This document shows, piece after piece, positions 43,232 to 51,449 of a stretch of DNA of 64,000 nucleotides (within the stretch, counting starts at the first letter, position 1; each line of letters starts with the position of its first letter). Source of the stretch: Pseudomonas saponiphila (GTDB lineage: Bacteria > Pseudomonadota > Gammaproteobacteria > Pseudomonadales > Pseudomonadaceae); NCBI RefSeq assembly GCF_900105185.1, contig NZ_FNTJ01000003.1, positions 124,001-188,000 on the forward strand, read 5' to 3'. The notes below the pieces were generated by a model, which was not told where the DNA came from, did no database searches, and saw only the letters and a program-made list of their open reading frames with translations. Position numbers and translations under genes: made by a program.

Positions 43232-43771
43232 TCAGGAATCCAGCAAGTTGGTAATAGGCGCGTGACGTTGTACGAAGTCCATATAGGCATCGATCACGCT
43301 CTGGTCCGCGCGCTCACCGCATGCATTGGCGAGTACCCGGTACGCTTTGAGCACGGAAGGGGCAAACATTGCACCGCCGCTCTCAAACAGCTTTGACAGT
43401 TTAACGACCGCAATCGGAAGTCCGGCCGCAGCTGCCCGCTCAATCATTTCGAGGCCTTGCTCGGGATTCGACTCAGGACGCTGCATCAGGTAGTGCTGCA
43501 TCCCGAGCACCAGTAGTGCATGGAGAGATGCTGGATTCGTTGCGCAGGCTCTACGGAGCCAGTAGTCGCCGCGATCTTCATTCGTCGCGACGCCAAGGCC
43601 TTGCCGGAGGCAGCGGGCTACTTGGTACATGGCTTCAGCATTTCCCTGCTCTGCCAAGTCGAGGATTTGTTGGTAGGCCTTGCTCTGTACCTTTTGGTCG
43701 CCGGTGGCCAGATCGGCAGTCAAGGTTGCAAGGGCAGCGGTGCCCTCGCGGCGCTGGTGCGGAGTGTGCAA
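43232..43771 (-). CDS. Sel1-like repeat protein, 179 aa
   Basis: The best start is a TTG at 43771 behind AGAGAGAAAC, 10 bp after the Tus-like stop; the longer frame overlaps the Tus-like gene. Sel1/TPR units are visible at LAEQGNAEAMYQVARCLRQG, the following CATNPASLHALLVLGMQHYL and IERAAAAGLPIAVVKLSKLF. Such repeats mediate protein contacts. There is no signal peptide. It sits between the Tus-like gene and the unknown at 42103 in one operon, 1 bp apart from the latter. Confidence 0.75.
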   Translation of the reverse strand: MHTPHQRREGTAALATLTADLATGDQKVQSKAYQQILDLAEQGNAEAMYQVARCLRQGLGVATNEDRGDYWLRRACATNPASLHALLVLGMQHYLMQRPESNPEQGLEMIERAAAAGLPIAVVKLSKLFESGGAMFAPSVLKAYRVLANACGERADQSVIDAYMDFVQRHAPITNLLDS

Positions 43772-43781
43772 GTTTCTCTCT

Positions 43782-44744
43782 CTAAACTGGGCGCTTCCTG
43801 GTGTTTCGGGTGCTCTCCCTGACAACGGGGCCTTTCGACGCTGACTGGTCCAGGTAGCGGAACACATTCATGGCGTCGATATACGGCTCTGTCATCAGTT
43901 TGGCCCTTGTCGATCGTTTCTTGGGCGTAACCGGCGCTTCAGGGTCATAGTCCGTTAATGGCTTCACTGAAGGCGGCAGGCATGACAACTCGTACACAAA
44001 TGGGACGGAAGCATTGGTGATGTAGGGTTTCCCCCCATCCTGAACTCTCGCTCTCACATGTGGCGGCAAGATCCGACGTACTGCTACGTGCTCATTTGAA
44101 GGCAACATCGAGAGACGTTCAATCGAAAGTGCCAGTCTGAAGTTCAGGGTGTCTGGTTCGCACTGCCGGCTTGAGCAGACATCACCTTGCAGATCGATCA
44201 GCTTCTGGCTCCATAGCTCCACCAGCTCGCCTGCCGTGTAGCGGGTGATGGAGTCGCCAATATCCCAGTAAAAGCGGATGCGCAGCGGGTCGCTCAGGGT
44301 CGGAATCATCCTGAGTGTCTGGTAGCTGGAGATGTTGTGGTGCGCTCGCCACATTACCCGCCGATCTTCGGTGCTCACCGGTGCCAGCAGGTTGATCATC
44401 TCCATACGGATCTGATTACAGGCGTTGACCTGATCCATCGCCGCCCGGCTGATCGCGCAGGCACCGGGAATGCGGAGGGATTCCTTCGGATGCTGTCCCG
44501 GCCGCAGCCACATCGCAGTGAGCGCATCGATCGCCTCTTTTCGGAGTTCGTTGTCGCTCATGGTCATTACCGAGATGCGCTCACGCTTCGGGACGGAGGG
44601 CGCTTTTCTGAGGGGAAGGGGGAAGAGGGCATCCACACGGATACAGCCTGGCTGCTCAAGCAAGAGCCTCAGCTTGTCCAATCCCTCTCGAAGCTGTTCG
44701 ACCAGCTCCTTGTGTCCCTGGGCGGGGCTTAGGTAAATGGACAT
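43782..44744 (-). CDS. Tus-like DNA replication terminus site-binding protein
   Basis: The 320-residue protein aligns along its length with the Tus family, which binds Ter sites and blocks replication forks from one side. Matching blocks are RIPGACAISRAAMDQVNACN (Tus: LPGVLCYQVDNLSQAAL), TLSDPLRIRFYW (Tus: VLHDPATLRFGW), MLPSNEHVAVRRILPPHVRA (Tus: [20 protein letters not shown]), and LTDYDPEAP near the end. The ATG at 44744 follows CAGGAGATATCG. It is first in an operon with Sel1, unknown and M16 genes, from the recurrent element at 44784. Plasmid Tus homologues are known. No E. coli-type Ter sequence was seen here. Confidence 0.78.
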   Translation of the reverse strand: MSIYLSPAQGHKELVEQLREGLDKLRLLLEQPGCIRVDALFPLPLRKAPSVPKRERISVMTMSDNELRKEAIDALTAMWLRPGQHPKESLRIPGACAISRAAMDQVNACNQIRMEMINLLAPVSTEDRRVMWRAHHNISSYQTLRMIPTLSDPLRIRFYWDIGDSITRYTAGELVELWSQKLIDLQGDVCSSRQCEPDTLNFRLALSIERLSMLPSNEHVAVRRILPPHVRARVQDGGKPYITNASVPFVYELSCLPPSVKPLTDYDPEAPVTPKKRSTRAKLMTEPYIDAMNVFRYLDQSASKGPVVRESTRNTRKRPV

Positions 44745-44783
44745 CGATATCTCCTGGCGTGCATCCACTGTACGGGTTCAATA

Positions 44784-44810
44784 CATGATAACGGCCCGGA
44801 CTCGAAGGCA
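44784..44810 (-). promoter_or_regulatory. Recurrent backbone promoter-like element (Tus-like operon)
   Basis: On the minus strand TGCCTTCGAGTCCGGGCC is followed by GTTATCATG, the same -10-like ending as the element at 27394. It lies 40 to 66 bases before the Tus-like start. Confidence 0.55.
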
Positions 44811-44836
44811 TGGCTTCAATGGTGGCCGTTACCATG
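44811..44836 (+). promoter_or_regulatory. Recurrent backbone promoter-like element (TPR gene)
   Basis: TGGCTTCAATGGTGGCC is followed by GTTACCATG. It aligns over its full 26 bases with the copy at 27476 and abuts the divergent copy at 44784. Confidence 0.55.
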
Positions 44837-44875
44837 ACGATTGCCGGTGATTCGGTTTGAGAACAGGCTCTTCGC

Positions 44876-46555
44876 TTGACCGATCAGGGGCATTTGGAAA
44901 ACTACGTTCTTTTGCACAGGAGCAGTCCATTGAGTCTCGCGTCGTCGTTCGAGAAATCTGACCACCTTGGTGTCCTTGCGAAGGCCTGGTGGACTGCACT
45001 CCAAGAGCGCATGAGTAAAGCCGGCGTTTCGAGCACGGTGAAGACCTCTTCCCAGGAAGCGGCCTCTCTCATCGCGCCTGCTGCGCTGGCAGCTCATGTG
45101 GTTCGACAAGCATATCCAGCTCAGAAAGAGCTGCGGGTGCTGGTGCTGGGGCGCGACCCGCTGTTCCGTTTGGACGGAGGCCGCTGGCTCAGCTACGCAA
45201 ACGACTTCCTCGGTGTTTCTGGGCAAATCGAGTTCCTAACCCTCATTGATGAAGAAGCGCCGACATCTTTCGGGAGTGTGGCTTCCGAGCTGGCGCTGTC
45301 GAGGGCAAAGCCGGTTACCCCGGATCAAGCTGTGTCCGGGGAAGGTTCCCGTGCCGATCTGGTGATATGGGTTCACCCGGTCAATGAAGTGGAATCCCCG
45401 GAGAGTGAGCAGCAGGCTGCGCTGGCTATCCGCCTGGCTGAGTCCGGCGTTCCCGTCTATTCATGCCACTTCAGTGAGTTGGATCACCTCTCACAGGACA
45501 TCATCGTCAACCCCTGCGGTTGGAGCTTCCAACTTCTGGACGAAACCCCGGTGAATCGCTTCGGTATCTCACTCAATGGCACTGGCATCAGGGGAGGATG
45601 GGGCGCGGTTCTATCACGCCTCGCTCGCGCATCAGGCAACATGCCAACGGCTAGTATCAGTGCCGTTCGACACGCCTTTGCGGTCTTGAGGGAAGAGGGC
45701 GGCGGCAGTTCAACCTGGAATCTCGGCGACCAAATCAGAGGTCCGGCCGGTGAAGGTGGCAAGTTGGTTGGTCTGCTCGGCGGAATGGCGGTGGATACCG
45801 CCAACGGTCGCGTTTATCACGTTAGCCCGGATGCAAAGTCGCTCGATATGATCGGTCAGATGCCGGGGCGCTTCCTGCGAGAGATGCCCCAAGACCTCAA
45901 AGAGCTGACCGTATGGGCTTCGCGGGCGTACCTCAACTTCCTCACCGAGCTGCCCCCGGACGAGAAGCAGAGGAAGGTTGTCGTCGGCATCCTGCAAAAC
46001 GCTATTGATGCCGGGATCGATGAAGCGTGCGTCGGCCTTGCCCGGTGCTATGAGGCAACCAATCGCCAGCCATATCTGAACGAAGCTGATCGCCTGTATC
46101 GCTCTTGCGCAGCCCGATCACCCATGGCGGCCTACTACGTGGCACACCAGTGCATGACATCAGACCCGGCCAAGGGCCATGAACTGCTCCATTTCGCGGC
46201 AGAGCATGCTTACCCATTTGCGCTTTGCGATCTTGGAATCAGCCTTTACCAGAGCGCGGACACAAGACAGAAGGGGCTTGATCTGCTCAAGCAGGCATCC
46301 GCCGCCGGCGACGTGACGGCCTCATATCACTTGGCTGTGCTGGCGGTTCAGGTAGGGCAGTACGAGGAAGCTAAGTCCTACCTCAAGGGCCCGGTGGAGT
46401 GTGGCGACGGGGAGTGTGCTGAGTTTTACCTGAAGATCGTCGAGGCCCAGATTAAGTCAGGGGCAGGCGACCGGAAGGCGTACAAGAATCAGCAGTCTTG
46501 GGTTCGCACCCGGATGAAGAAGATGAAGGGAAGGGCGAGGGCGGAAAGTGCGTAG
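44876..46555 (+). CDS. Protein with C-terminal TPR/Sel1 repeats, 559 aa
   Basis: A TTG at 44876 with AACAGG upstream is the first possible start; another TTG at 44894 has AGGGG only three bases away. The N-terminal 330 residues form an unrecognised alpha/beta domain (ELRVLVLGRDPLFRLDGGRW, then VPVYSCHFSELDHLSQDII). The C-terminal third holds Sel1/TPR units (EACVGLARCYEATNRQPYLN, then AYYVAHQCMTSDPAKGHELL and TASYHLAVLAVQVGQYEEAK). There is no signal peptide or membrane segment. It is divergent from the Tus-like operon and overlaps the next gene by 8 bp. Confidence 0.75.
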   Translation: MTDQGHLENYVLLHRSSPLSLASSFEKSDHLGVLAKAWWTALQERMSKAGVSSTVKTSSQEAASLIAPAALAAHVVRQAYPAQKELRVLVLGRDPLFRLDGGRWLSYANDFLGVSGQIEFLTLIDEEAPTSFGSVASELALSRAKPVTPDQAVSGEGSRADLVIWVHPVNEVESPESEQQAALAIRLAESGVPVYSCHFSELDHLSQDIIVNPCGWSFQLLDETPVNRFGISLNGTGIRGGWGAVLSRLARASGNMPTASISAVRHAFAVLREEGGGSSTWNLGDQIRGPAGEGGKLVGLLGGMAVDTANGRVYHVSPDAKSLDMIGQMPGRFLREMPQDLKELTVWASRAYLNFLTELPPDEKQRKVVVGILQNAIDAGIDEACVGLARCYEATNRQPYLNEADRLYRSCAARSPMAAYYVAHQCMTSDPAKGHELLHFAAEHAYPFALCDLGISLYQSADTRQKGLDLLKQASAAGDVTASYHLAVLAVQVGQYEEAKSYLKGPVECGDGECAEFYLKIVEAQIKSGAGDRKAYKNQQSWVRTRMKKMKGRARAESA

Positions 46556-47162
46556 CAAGAGGCCTTGGCTTCCTCTCGTGCTCATGCTTCTTGCCAGTCA
46601 TCAGGCAAAGGCCAAGCCGGTTACCGACTTCGAGCTTCAACACTACGAGGTGACCGGCAGCACGATTGCCGAGATCAAGCGGTCGATGGCCAAGAAGTCA
46701 CCCATTCGCACCGGCAACAAGGGGTTTGGCGGTGTCACGGTGTGGTCGCTCGATACCACCTATACGACGGTGGAAACCCCGGACGGTGGGTGCGAGGTTC
46801 GCGATCCGAAGGTGTTCCTGAAGGTCAAGATCGTGCTGCCGAAGCTCAGGCCAGGGCCGCGGCTGTCCCGACAAGCACGGGCTGAGTGGGAGCGGTTCCT
46901 CGGGGCCTTGCGCGCACACGAGATGCTGCATGCTAAAAACGGCCTCTATACCGCTGAGACCATCGAGAAGCGGATGACGAATCTCCGGACGAAGGTGAGC
47001 TGCCACCGGACGAAAGAGGTTCTCAATCAGGGCAGTCAGGCGCTCATCTCAAATATCACCCAGCGGGACCGGGACATGGATCGCGATACGAGGCATGGTG
47101 AGACGCAGGGTGCTTACCTGGACGATCGTGTGGATTTACATCAGCAGGCGGTCAGGCGCTGA
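46548..47162 (+). CDS. DUF922-family secreted metalloprotease-like protein
   Basis: The GTG at 46548 overlaps the previous gene by 8 bp. A signal peptide (PWLPLVLMLLASHQAKA) leads a 180-residue domain with the zinc motif HEMLHAKNG (HExxH) near residue 128 and the family strands YEVTGSTIAEIKRSM and VWSLDTTYTT. This is the DUF922 family of predicted periplasmic zinc proteases. Two cysteines (GGCEV, KVSCHR) may form a disulfide. Coupling to the TPR gene suggests joint action at the envelope. Confidence 0.8.
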   Translation: MRSKRPWLPLVLMLLASHQAKAKPVTDFELQHYEVTGSTIAEIKRSMAKKSPIRTGNKGFGGVTVWSLDTTYTTVETPDGGCEVRDPKVFLKVKIVLPKLRPGPRLSRQARAEWERFLGALRAHEMLHAKNGLYTAETIEKRMTNLRTKVSCHRTKEVLNQGSQALISNITQRDRDMDRDTRHGETQGAYLDDRVDLHQQAVRR

Positions 47163-47293
47163 CAGGGGGCAGGTCTGAGTCAACTGCCGATCTCCCCAAA
47201 GAATCAATGGTCAGGGACTGCATGTGGCGTCATCGCCGTCGGTACTCTGGCGTTACTCTCTTCACTGCCAACATAGATAAAACGGAGTTTCAA

Positions 47294-47782
47294 ATGGTCT
47301 ACGCAGGTTTCTGGCTACGTCTTGCTGCATTCATTATCGATGCAGTGATCTTATCCGTACTCATCTTCGCCATAGTGTTCTGTCTGATTTTCATCCTGGC
47401 GCTCACTGGTACAGTCGATGAGAACCAAATTTCGGCTGTCGTACAGTTGATCAATTTGGTGGTGGCGCTGGCCTACTACGTCGGCTTCGAGACCTCTCGC
47501 TTCCAAGGCACGCCGGGGAAAATTGCCCTCAAGATCAAGGTGTCCGACGAGCATGGTCAGCGCGTGACTCATCTGAGAGCGGTTGGCCGGTACTTTGCTC
47601 GTGTCCTGTGCATCCTGACTCTGGGTATCGGGTACCTGATGGCAGGCCTCACAAGGCGCAAGCAAGGTCTGCATGACCTTGTGGCTGGATGCCTGGTTCT
47701 TTCGGCCAATGCCCCAGCTACTGACCTCCCGAAGACTGAGCCGGTGTCAGCCGGTCAGCCGCTGAGCCTCGACAAGGCCTGA
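47294..47782 (+). CDS. RDD-family membrane protein
   Basis: I use the ATG at 47294, behind AACGGAGTTTCAA. The 162-residue protein starts FWLRLAAFIIDAVILSVLIF, containing the Arg and Asp that name the RDD family, and has two more membrane segments (VVQLINLVVALAYYVGF and ARVLCILTLGIGYLMAGL) plus GTPGKIALKIKV. RDD proteins are small membrane proteins linked to ion or envelope functions. It stands alone between the DUF922 gene and the gene at 47947. Confidence 0.85.
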   Translation: MVYAGFWLRLAAFIIDAVILSVLIFAIVFCLIFILALTGTVDENQISAVVQLINLVVALAYYVGFETSRFQGTPGKIALKIKVSDEHGQRVTHLRAVGRYFARVLCILTLGIGYLMAGLTRRKQGLHDLVAGCLVLSANAPATDLPKTEPVSAGQPLSLDKA

Positions 47783-47946
47783 GCTACTCCCCGCCTGCAA
47801 AGAGTTCTTGCGCCCCATCGCTGATGGGGCTCACCTCAAGCATCAAGTCTGGCTATGCCACTTGGCGTGCCCTGGTCGTCGGTGCGTGCTAATAAAGCGA
47901 CTTCTTGAACCTGTCACGGCTAATTCAAAAGGGCATCCCGTGACGC

Positions 47947-48279
47947 ATGAAGTCTGGTGATACGCAAATGACCGTTCCAAACAAGAGAAGTCGTCGGTCT
48001 CCGAAGATTCAGGAGCAGGGCAACGTCTTGGTTCTGCGCTGTGCTTCCGCGGAAGAGCATCAACAAATGACCGCGCTTATTGAGCAGCTGAAGCGGAAGT
48101 CCGTCCGCCTGCTCAATGCCGATGGCGATCGGGTAACTCTGCATATCCTCCAAAAGTATGCTGAGACGCCTGATGGAAGTGAGCTCACCTTCACGCCAGG
48201 CATTCTTGAGGCGTTCAGCGGGCAAGATGCCGTCGCCCCGATGGAGCTTCTTCGCAAAATGGCGAGCATGGCGTTCTAG
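47947..48279 (+). CDS. Hypothetical protein, 110 aa
   Basis: The frame starts at 47947, with a second ATG at 47968 that is equally likely; neither has a strong ribosome-binding site. The product has a basic head (VPNKRSRRSPKIQEQGN) and a helical body (SAEEHQQMTALIEQLKRKSV), then SELTFTPGILEAFSG. No family is recognised. It lies upstream of the envelope-stress module but is separated by the inverted repeat at 48365. Confidence 0.6.
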   Translation: MKSGDTQMTVPNKRSRRSPKIQEQGNVLVLRCASAEEHQQMTALIEQLKRKSVRLLNADGDRVTLHILQKYAETPDGSELTFTPGILEAFSGQDAVAPMELLRKMASMAF

Positions 48280-48364
48280 CCCCGCATCAGGCCCGGCTTG
48301 ATGTCGGGCTGTGGGTGCTCAGCCCCAATCGTTCCGAAGCGTGACATTTCTCACTGTTAGACAC

Positions 48365-48396
48365 TCACTGTGAGTTGCAAAAGCCGCTCACAGTGA
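48365..48396. promoter_or_regulatory. Perfect 10-bp inverted repeat upstream of the YjfI-PspA module
   Basis: TCACTGTGAG (48365-48374) and CTCACAGTGA (48387-48396) are separated by 12 bp. A third half site, TCACTGT, lies at 48351. The repeat is 46 bases before the first gene of the module and is a likely operator for a dimeric regulator. Confidence 0.6.
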
Positions 48397-48441
48397 TAGC
48401 TTATTCCTCAGACCAATAGCGGAAGTCGGCGAGAGAGCCAA

Positions 48442-49056
48442 ATGAGGAAAACATCGACCGATTACATGCGGGAGAAGCGAGCAAAGCTGAGAGTCCTGGG
48501 CTTTGTCCCCAAGGAAGTCTGGGTTTTACCGGAGAACACGGGGCTTCTTGGAATGCTCGAACTAAAGCTTCGTCACCCTGTTGAGGCTGACGGGATCAAA
48601 ATGGAGAAAGTGATGCACGCGGAAAACTGGAACATCGCAAAACTGGCTGAAGCCCTGTCCACACACGAGCTGGTCAGCGGCGGCAAGGCCGGCCTGACCG
48701 TCGTCGAGGGTGCCGATCAAACCATCCAGCTCTCGATGAACGAGCTGGGCGGCCTGCCGATCTTCATCGCAGTCACCGGCGAGCAGATCATCGTCGACAC
48801 CATCCTGGTTGAAGCCGGTGAGGTTACTGACCTGGCTGCTTTCAATGCCGCAGTGCTGCGCTCTCGTGACCTGCTGCCGCTCTCTTCGATCGGCCTGGAA
48901 ACGCTCCCGAGCGGCGAGGACGTTTATTCGATCTTCGGTGCCCTGAGCTCTGGTTCGAGCTTGGCAAACGTGATCACCGAGATCGAGACGCTGGTTGAGA
49001 ACATCCAGCGTGCCACTGAAATCTTCCAAGACATGTTTGTGCAGGAGAGCAATTAA
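48442..49056 (+). CDS. yjfI: DUF2170 (YjfI-like) protein
   Basis: The 204-residue protein has an N-terminal segment (DYMREKRAKLRVLGFVPKEV) and then the DUF2170 domain (AENWNIAKLAEALSTHELVS, then GGLPIFIAVTGEQIIVDTIL and DLLPLSSIGLETLPSGEDVY). In E. coli YjfI heads the yjfIJKLMC operon. Its function is not known, but it always accompanies the PspA-like protein, so a partner or adaptor role is likely. It is soluble and acidic. The stop is directly followed by the PspA-like start. Confidence 0.85.
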   Translation: MRKTSTDYMREKRAKLRVLGFVPKEVWVLPENTGLLGMLELKLRHPVEADGIKMEKVMHAENWNIAKLAEALSTHELVSGGKAGLTVVEGADQTIQLSMNELGGLPIFIAVTGEQIIVDTILVEAGEVTDLAAFNAAVLRSRDLLPLSSIGLETLPSGEDVYSIFGALSSGSSLANVITEIETLVENIQRATEIFQDMFVQESN

Positions 49057-49761
49057 ATGAGCGCCACTCAACCCTCCCTGATTAAGCGCCTCTTCACCGC
49101 CCTGCGCGGCGGTGCAAACGAGATCGGTGAAGCCCTGGAGCAGACTCAGCAGCTTCGCATTCTCGATCAAGAGATCCGTGATGCGGGCAATGCCCTGAGC
49201 ACTGCCGAGCAAGAGCTGACCAAGATCATGGCCAAGGAAAAGCTGGCTGCGAATCGAGTCACTGAGCTCAGCGCCAAGATCCAGGAAATGGAAGGCTATG
49301 CGGTTGCCTGCCTCGACGCTGGCAATGAAGGCCTGGCCCTTGAGGCCGCTGAACGCATTGCACAGCTGACTAACCAGCGCGACGAAGAGCAGAGCCAGGC
49401 CACCGACTTCGGTAAGCAGGTTGCCACGATGAACGAACAGATCGCGAAAGCCCGCGCAAACGTCCAGGCGCTGCGTCGTCAGGTTGACCGGGTTCGTGCT
49501 CGTGAAAGCGTTCTGAAGGCTCAGGTGGCAGTGGGCCGCGCCGGCGGAGCTGCAAACGGCAAGGTGGCTACTGCCGCCTCTACTTTGGCCCGCATCAATG
49601 CCCGCCAAGAGGAAACTGCCGCTCAACTGGAAGCAGAAGAGCAAATGGCGGCAATTGCCACCGGTGATGATCTGGAGAAGAAGCTGCGCGAAGCGAACAT
49701 CATTCAGGCCGGCGCTAGTGGTAAGTCGGTGCTGGAAGGTCTGCGTAACCGCTCGAAGTGA
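49057..49761 (+). CDS. pspA: PspA/IM30-family membrane-stress protein (YjfJ-like)
   Basis: The 234-residue protein is nearly all coiled coil, as expected for ESCRT-III-like PspA/Vipp1. Typical stretches are EIGEALEQTQQLRILDQEIR, TELSAKIQEMEGYAVACLDA and GDDLEKKLREANIIQAGASG. It should bind and remodel the inner membrane under stress. The gene is adjacent to yjfI without a gap. The amphipathic N-terminal helix (PSLIKRLFTALRGG) is present. Confidence 0.9.
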   Translation: MSATQPSLIKRLFTALRGGANEIGEALEQTQQLRILDQEIRDAGNALSTAEQELTKIMAKEKLAANRVTELSAKIQEMEGYAVACLDAGNEGLALEAAERIAQLTNQRDEEQSQATDFGKQVATMNEQIAKARANVQALRRQVDRVRARESVLKAQVAVGRAGGAANGKVATAASTLARINARQEETAAQLEAEEQMAAIATGDDLEKKLREANIIQAGASGKSVLEGLRNRSK

Positions 49762-49811
49762 TGGAATCGAGCGGGGCTCTGCCCCGCTCGATTGGAAAGG
49801 GAGGCAATCTG

Positions 49812-50360
49812 GTGAGGAACGCCATACGGCTTGTCATAGCCATTGCTGCGGCAATGGTGTTCATCCACATCGTGAACGCTATTACAGGGCATCAGCTCTC
49901 GCAGTTCGGCCTGATTCCGCGAAGCAAGGACGGGCTGTTCGGGATAGTGCTCTCTCCCTTTCTCCACCAATCATTCGGGCATCTTGGGTCCAACATTGCG
50001 GCATTTGCCGTCTTGGGGGCGCTCGTTGCTGCATCGTCAATGAGCCGGTTCGTCAATGCCAGCCTGCTGATAATCCTGTTGGGTGGTTCCCTGGTCTGGT
50101 TGTTTGGCAGTACCGGCATTCACATCGGTGCAAGCGGCTGGGTATTTGGCCTCTGGGGCTACCTGCTGAGCAGGGCTTATTTCGAGCGTAACTGGAAAAG
50201 CATTGGTGTTGCCGCAGTGGTTTTCATCATCTACGGCGGCATGGTCTTTGGCCTCCTGCCGGCGTCTCGGGTCTCCTTTGAGTCGCATATTGCCGGCGCA
50301 TTGGCTGGCATCTTGGCGGCCTATCTCCACGCGCCCCGCCGCAATACCCAATCGGCTTGA
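49812..50360 (+). CDS. Rhomboid-family intramembrane serine protease
   Basis: I use the GTG at 49812, behind GGGAGG at 49799-49804. The 182-residue protein has six hydrophobic segments with the rhomboid active site: Ser109 in GASGWVFGLWGYL, His160 in SFESHIAGALAG and the HxxxN-like region FLHQSFGHLGSN. It is expected to cut single-span membrane proteins. It is an extra gene compared with the E. coli yjf operon and lies between the PspA and K+ channel genes, suggesting membrane quality control. Confidence 0.87.
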   Translation: MRNAIRLVIAIAAAMVFIHIVNAITGHQLSQFGLIPRSKDGLFGIVLSPFLHQSFGHLGSNIAAFAVLGALVAASSMSRFVNASLLIILLGGSLVWLFGSTGIHIGASGWVFGLWGYLLSRAYFERNWKSIGVAAVVFIIYGGMVFGLLPASRVSFESHIAGALAGILAAYLHAPRRNTQSA

Positions 50361-50420
50361 AGACAGCAACTCAGCCGTTAATGTCCATCAGGAAATCCAA
50401 GGCTTAGAACAGGAGCCGAT

Positions 50421-51449
50421 ATGGCGGTGTTTTTACTTCTCCGAGAAATCTTCGCAAACGTCTGGCGAAAACTAACTTGGTTTGCGCTCGGGCTGGTTAT
50501 TGCCGCCCATGCATCGATTGCTTACCTGGGCCTTTATTTGGCTGGCGAGAAGCATCTGCTGGAGCCGGCGACATTCATTTATTTCTACATCACCACCACC
50601 GCTACGGTCGGATACGGTGACCTCGCCCCGCAGAGTGCAGGCGGGCGCGTGTTTGATGCGGTCTGGCTAATGCTTGGCGGGATCGCCCTGATCACTGCTG
50701 TGATCGCGAAAGTGACGAATTTGGTGATCGAACTATGGAGACGAAATATGAAGGGGCGCGGTGATTTCTCTGCTCGTACTGGCCACACCGTTGTTGTTGG
50801 TTGGGTTGGCGGCGAAAGCGACAAGATTATTGAGCTGCTTCAGCAGGATGATGCGTCGAGTGATGACCGGGTTGTTCTCGTAGATGCTGCTGCTGAAGAG
50901 AACCCAATGGATGGCGTTGTCGACTTCGTGCGAGGCGAGTCCCTTAGCTCCGAATCCTTGCTGATCCGCGCTGGAGTGCGCGGGGCAGAACGCATCCTCG
51001 TGCACACCTCTTCGGACGAGCAAACCCTTGCCACGGTTTTGACCATCAATGCGCTGAACCCGGTCGGGCATGTCGTTGCTCACTTCGAGTCGAGCGCTTC
51101 GGCTCAACTGGCGCGGAAGTACGCACCCAAGCTGGAATGCACGTCCAGCATGGCGACGGAAATGCTCGTACGTGCCGCCCAAGACCCAGGCTCATCCAAG
51201 GTCTTCTCCGAACTGCTTTGCGTGGGGGAGGGAGCTACTCAGTTCTCCTACAAGCTCCCGCAACTGTTCGCTTCGACGGTCGGTGATCTCTACCTCAGCC
51301 TGAAGAATGACTTCAATGCCGTGCTGATCGGGTACCAGGCCGCTGATGCTGAGGCTCCGGCGATCAACCCGGCGAACTCTACCCCGGTGAAGGGTGGCGT
51401 CATCTTCTACATCGCTGACCAGCGTATCGAAGAAGGGCATTTCGCATGA
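50421..51449 (+). CDS. Potassium channel with RCK/TrkA-N domain
   Basis: The 342-residue protein has two membrane segments around a pore loop with the selectivity filter TVGYGD at residues 62-67, then a cytoplasmic RCK domain (GHTVVVGWVGGESDKIIELL, then VLVDAAAEE and ERILVHTSSDEQTLATVLTI). This is the MthK/Kch arrangement. Its start lies 60 bp after the rhomboid gene, and its stop overlaps the DUF2491 gene by 4 bp. Ion-channel genes are a regular part of the wider PspA-YjfK-L-M-C neighbourhoods. Confidence 0.9.
   Translation: MAVFLLLREIFANVWRKLTWFALGLVIAAHASIAYLGLYLAGEKHLLEPATFIYFYITTTATVGYGDLAPQSAGGRVFDAVWLMLGGIALITAVIAKVTNLVIELWRRNMKGRGDFSARTGHTVVVGWVGGESDKIIELLQQDDASSDDRVVLVDAAAEENPMDGVVDFVRGESLSSESLLIRAGVRGAERILVHTSSDEQTLATVLTINALNPVGHVVAHFESSASAQLARKYAPKLECTSSMATEMLVRAAQDPGSSKVFSELLCVGEGATQFSYKLPQLFASTVGDLYLSLKNDFNAVLIGYQAADAEAPAINPANSTPVKGGVIFYIADQRIEEGHFA

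Noticed and set aside
44745..44875. Ter sites for the Tus-like protein near its promoter
   Set aside because: No sequence close to the E. coli Ter core (TGTTGTAAC) was seen; any cognate site may differ.
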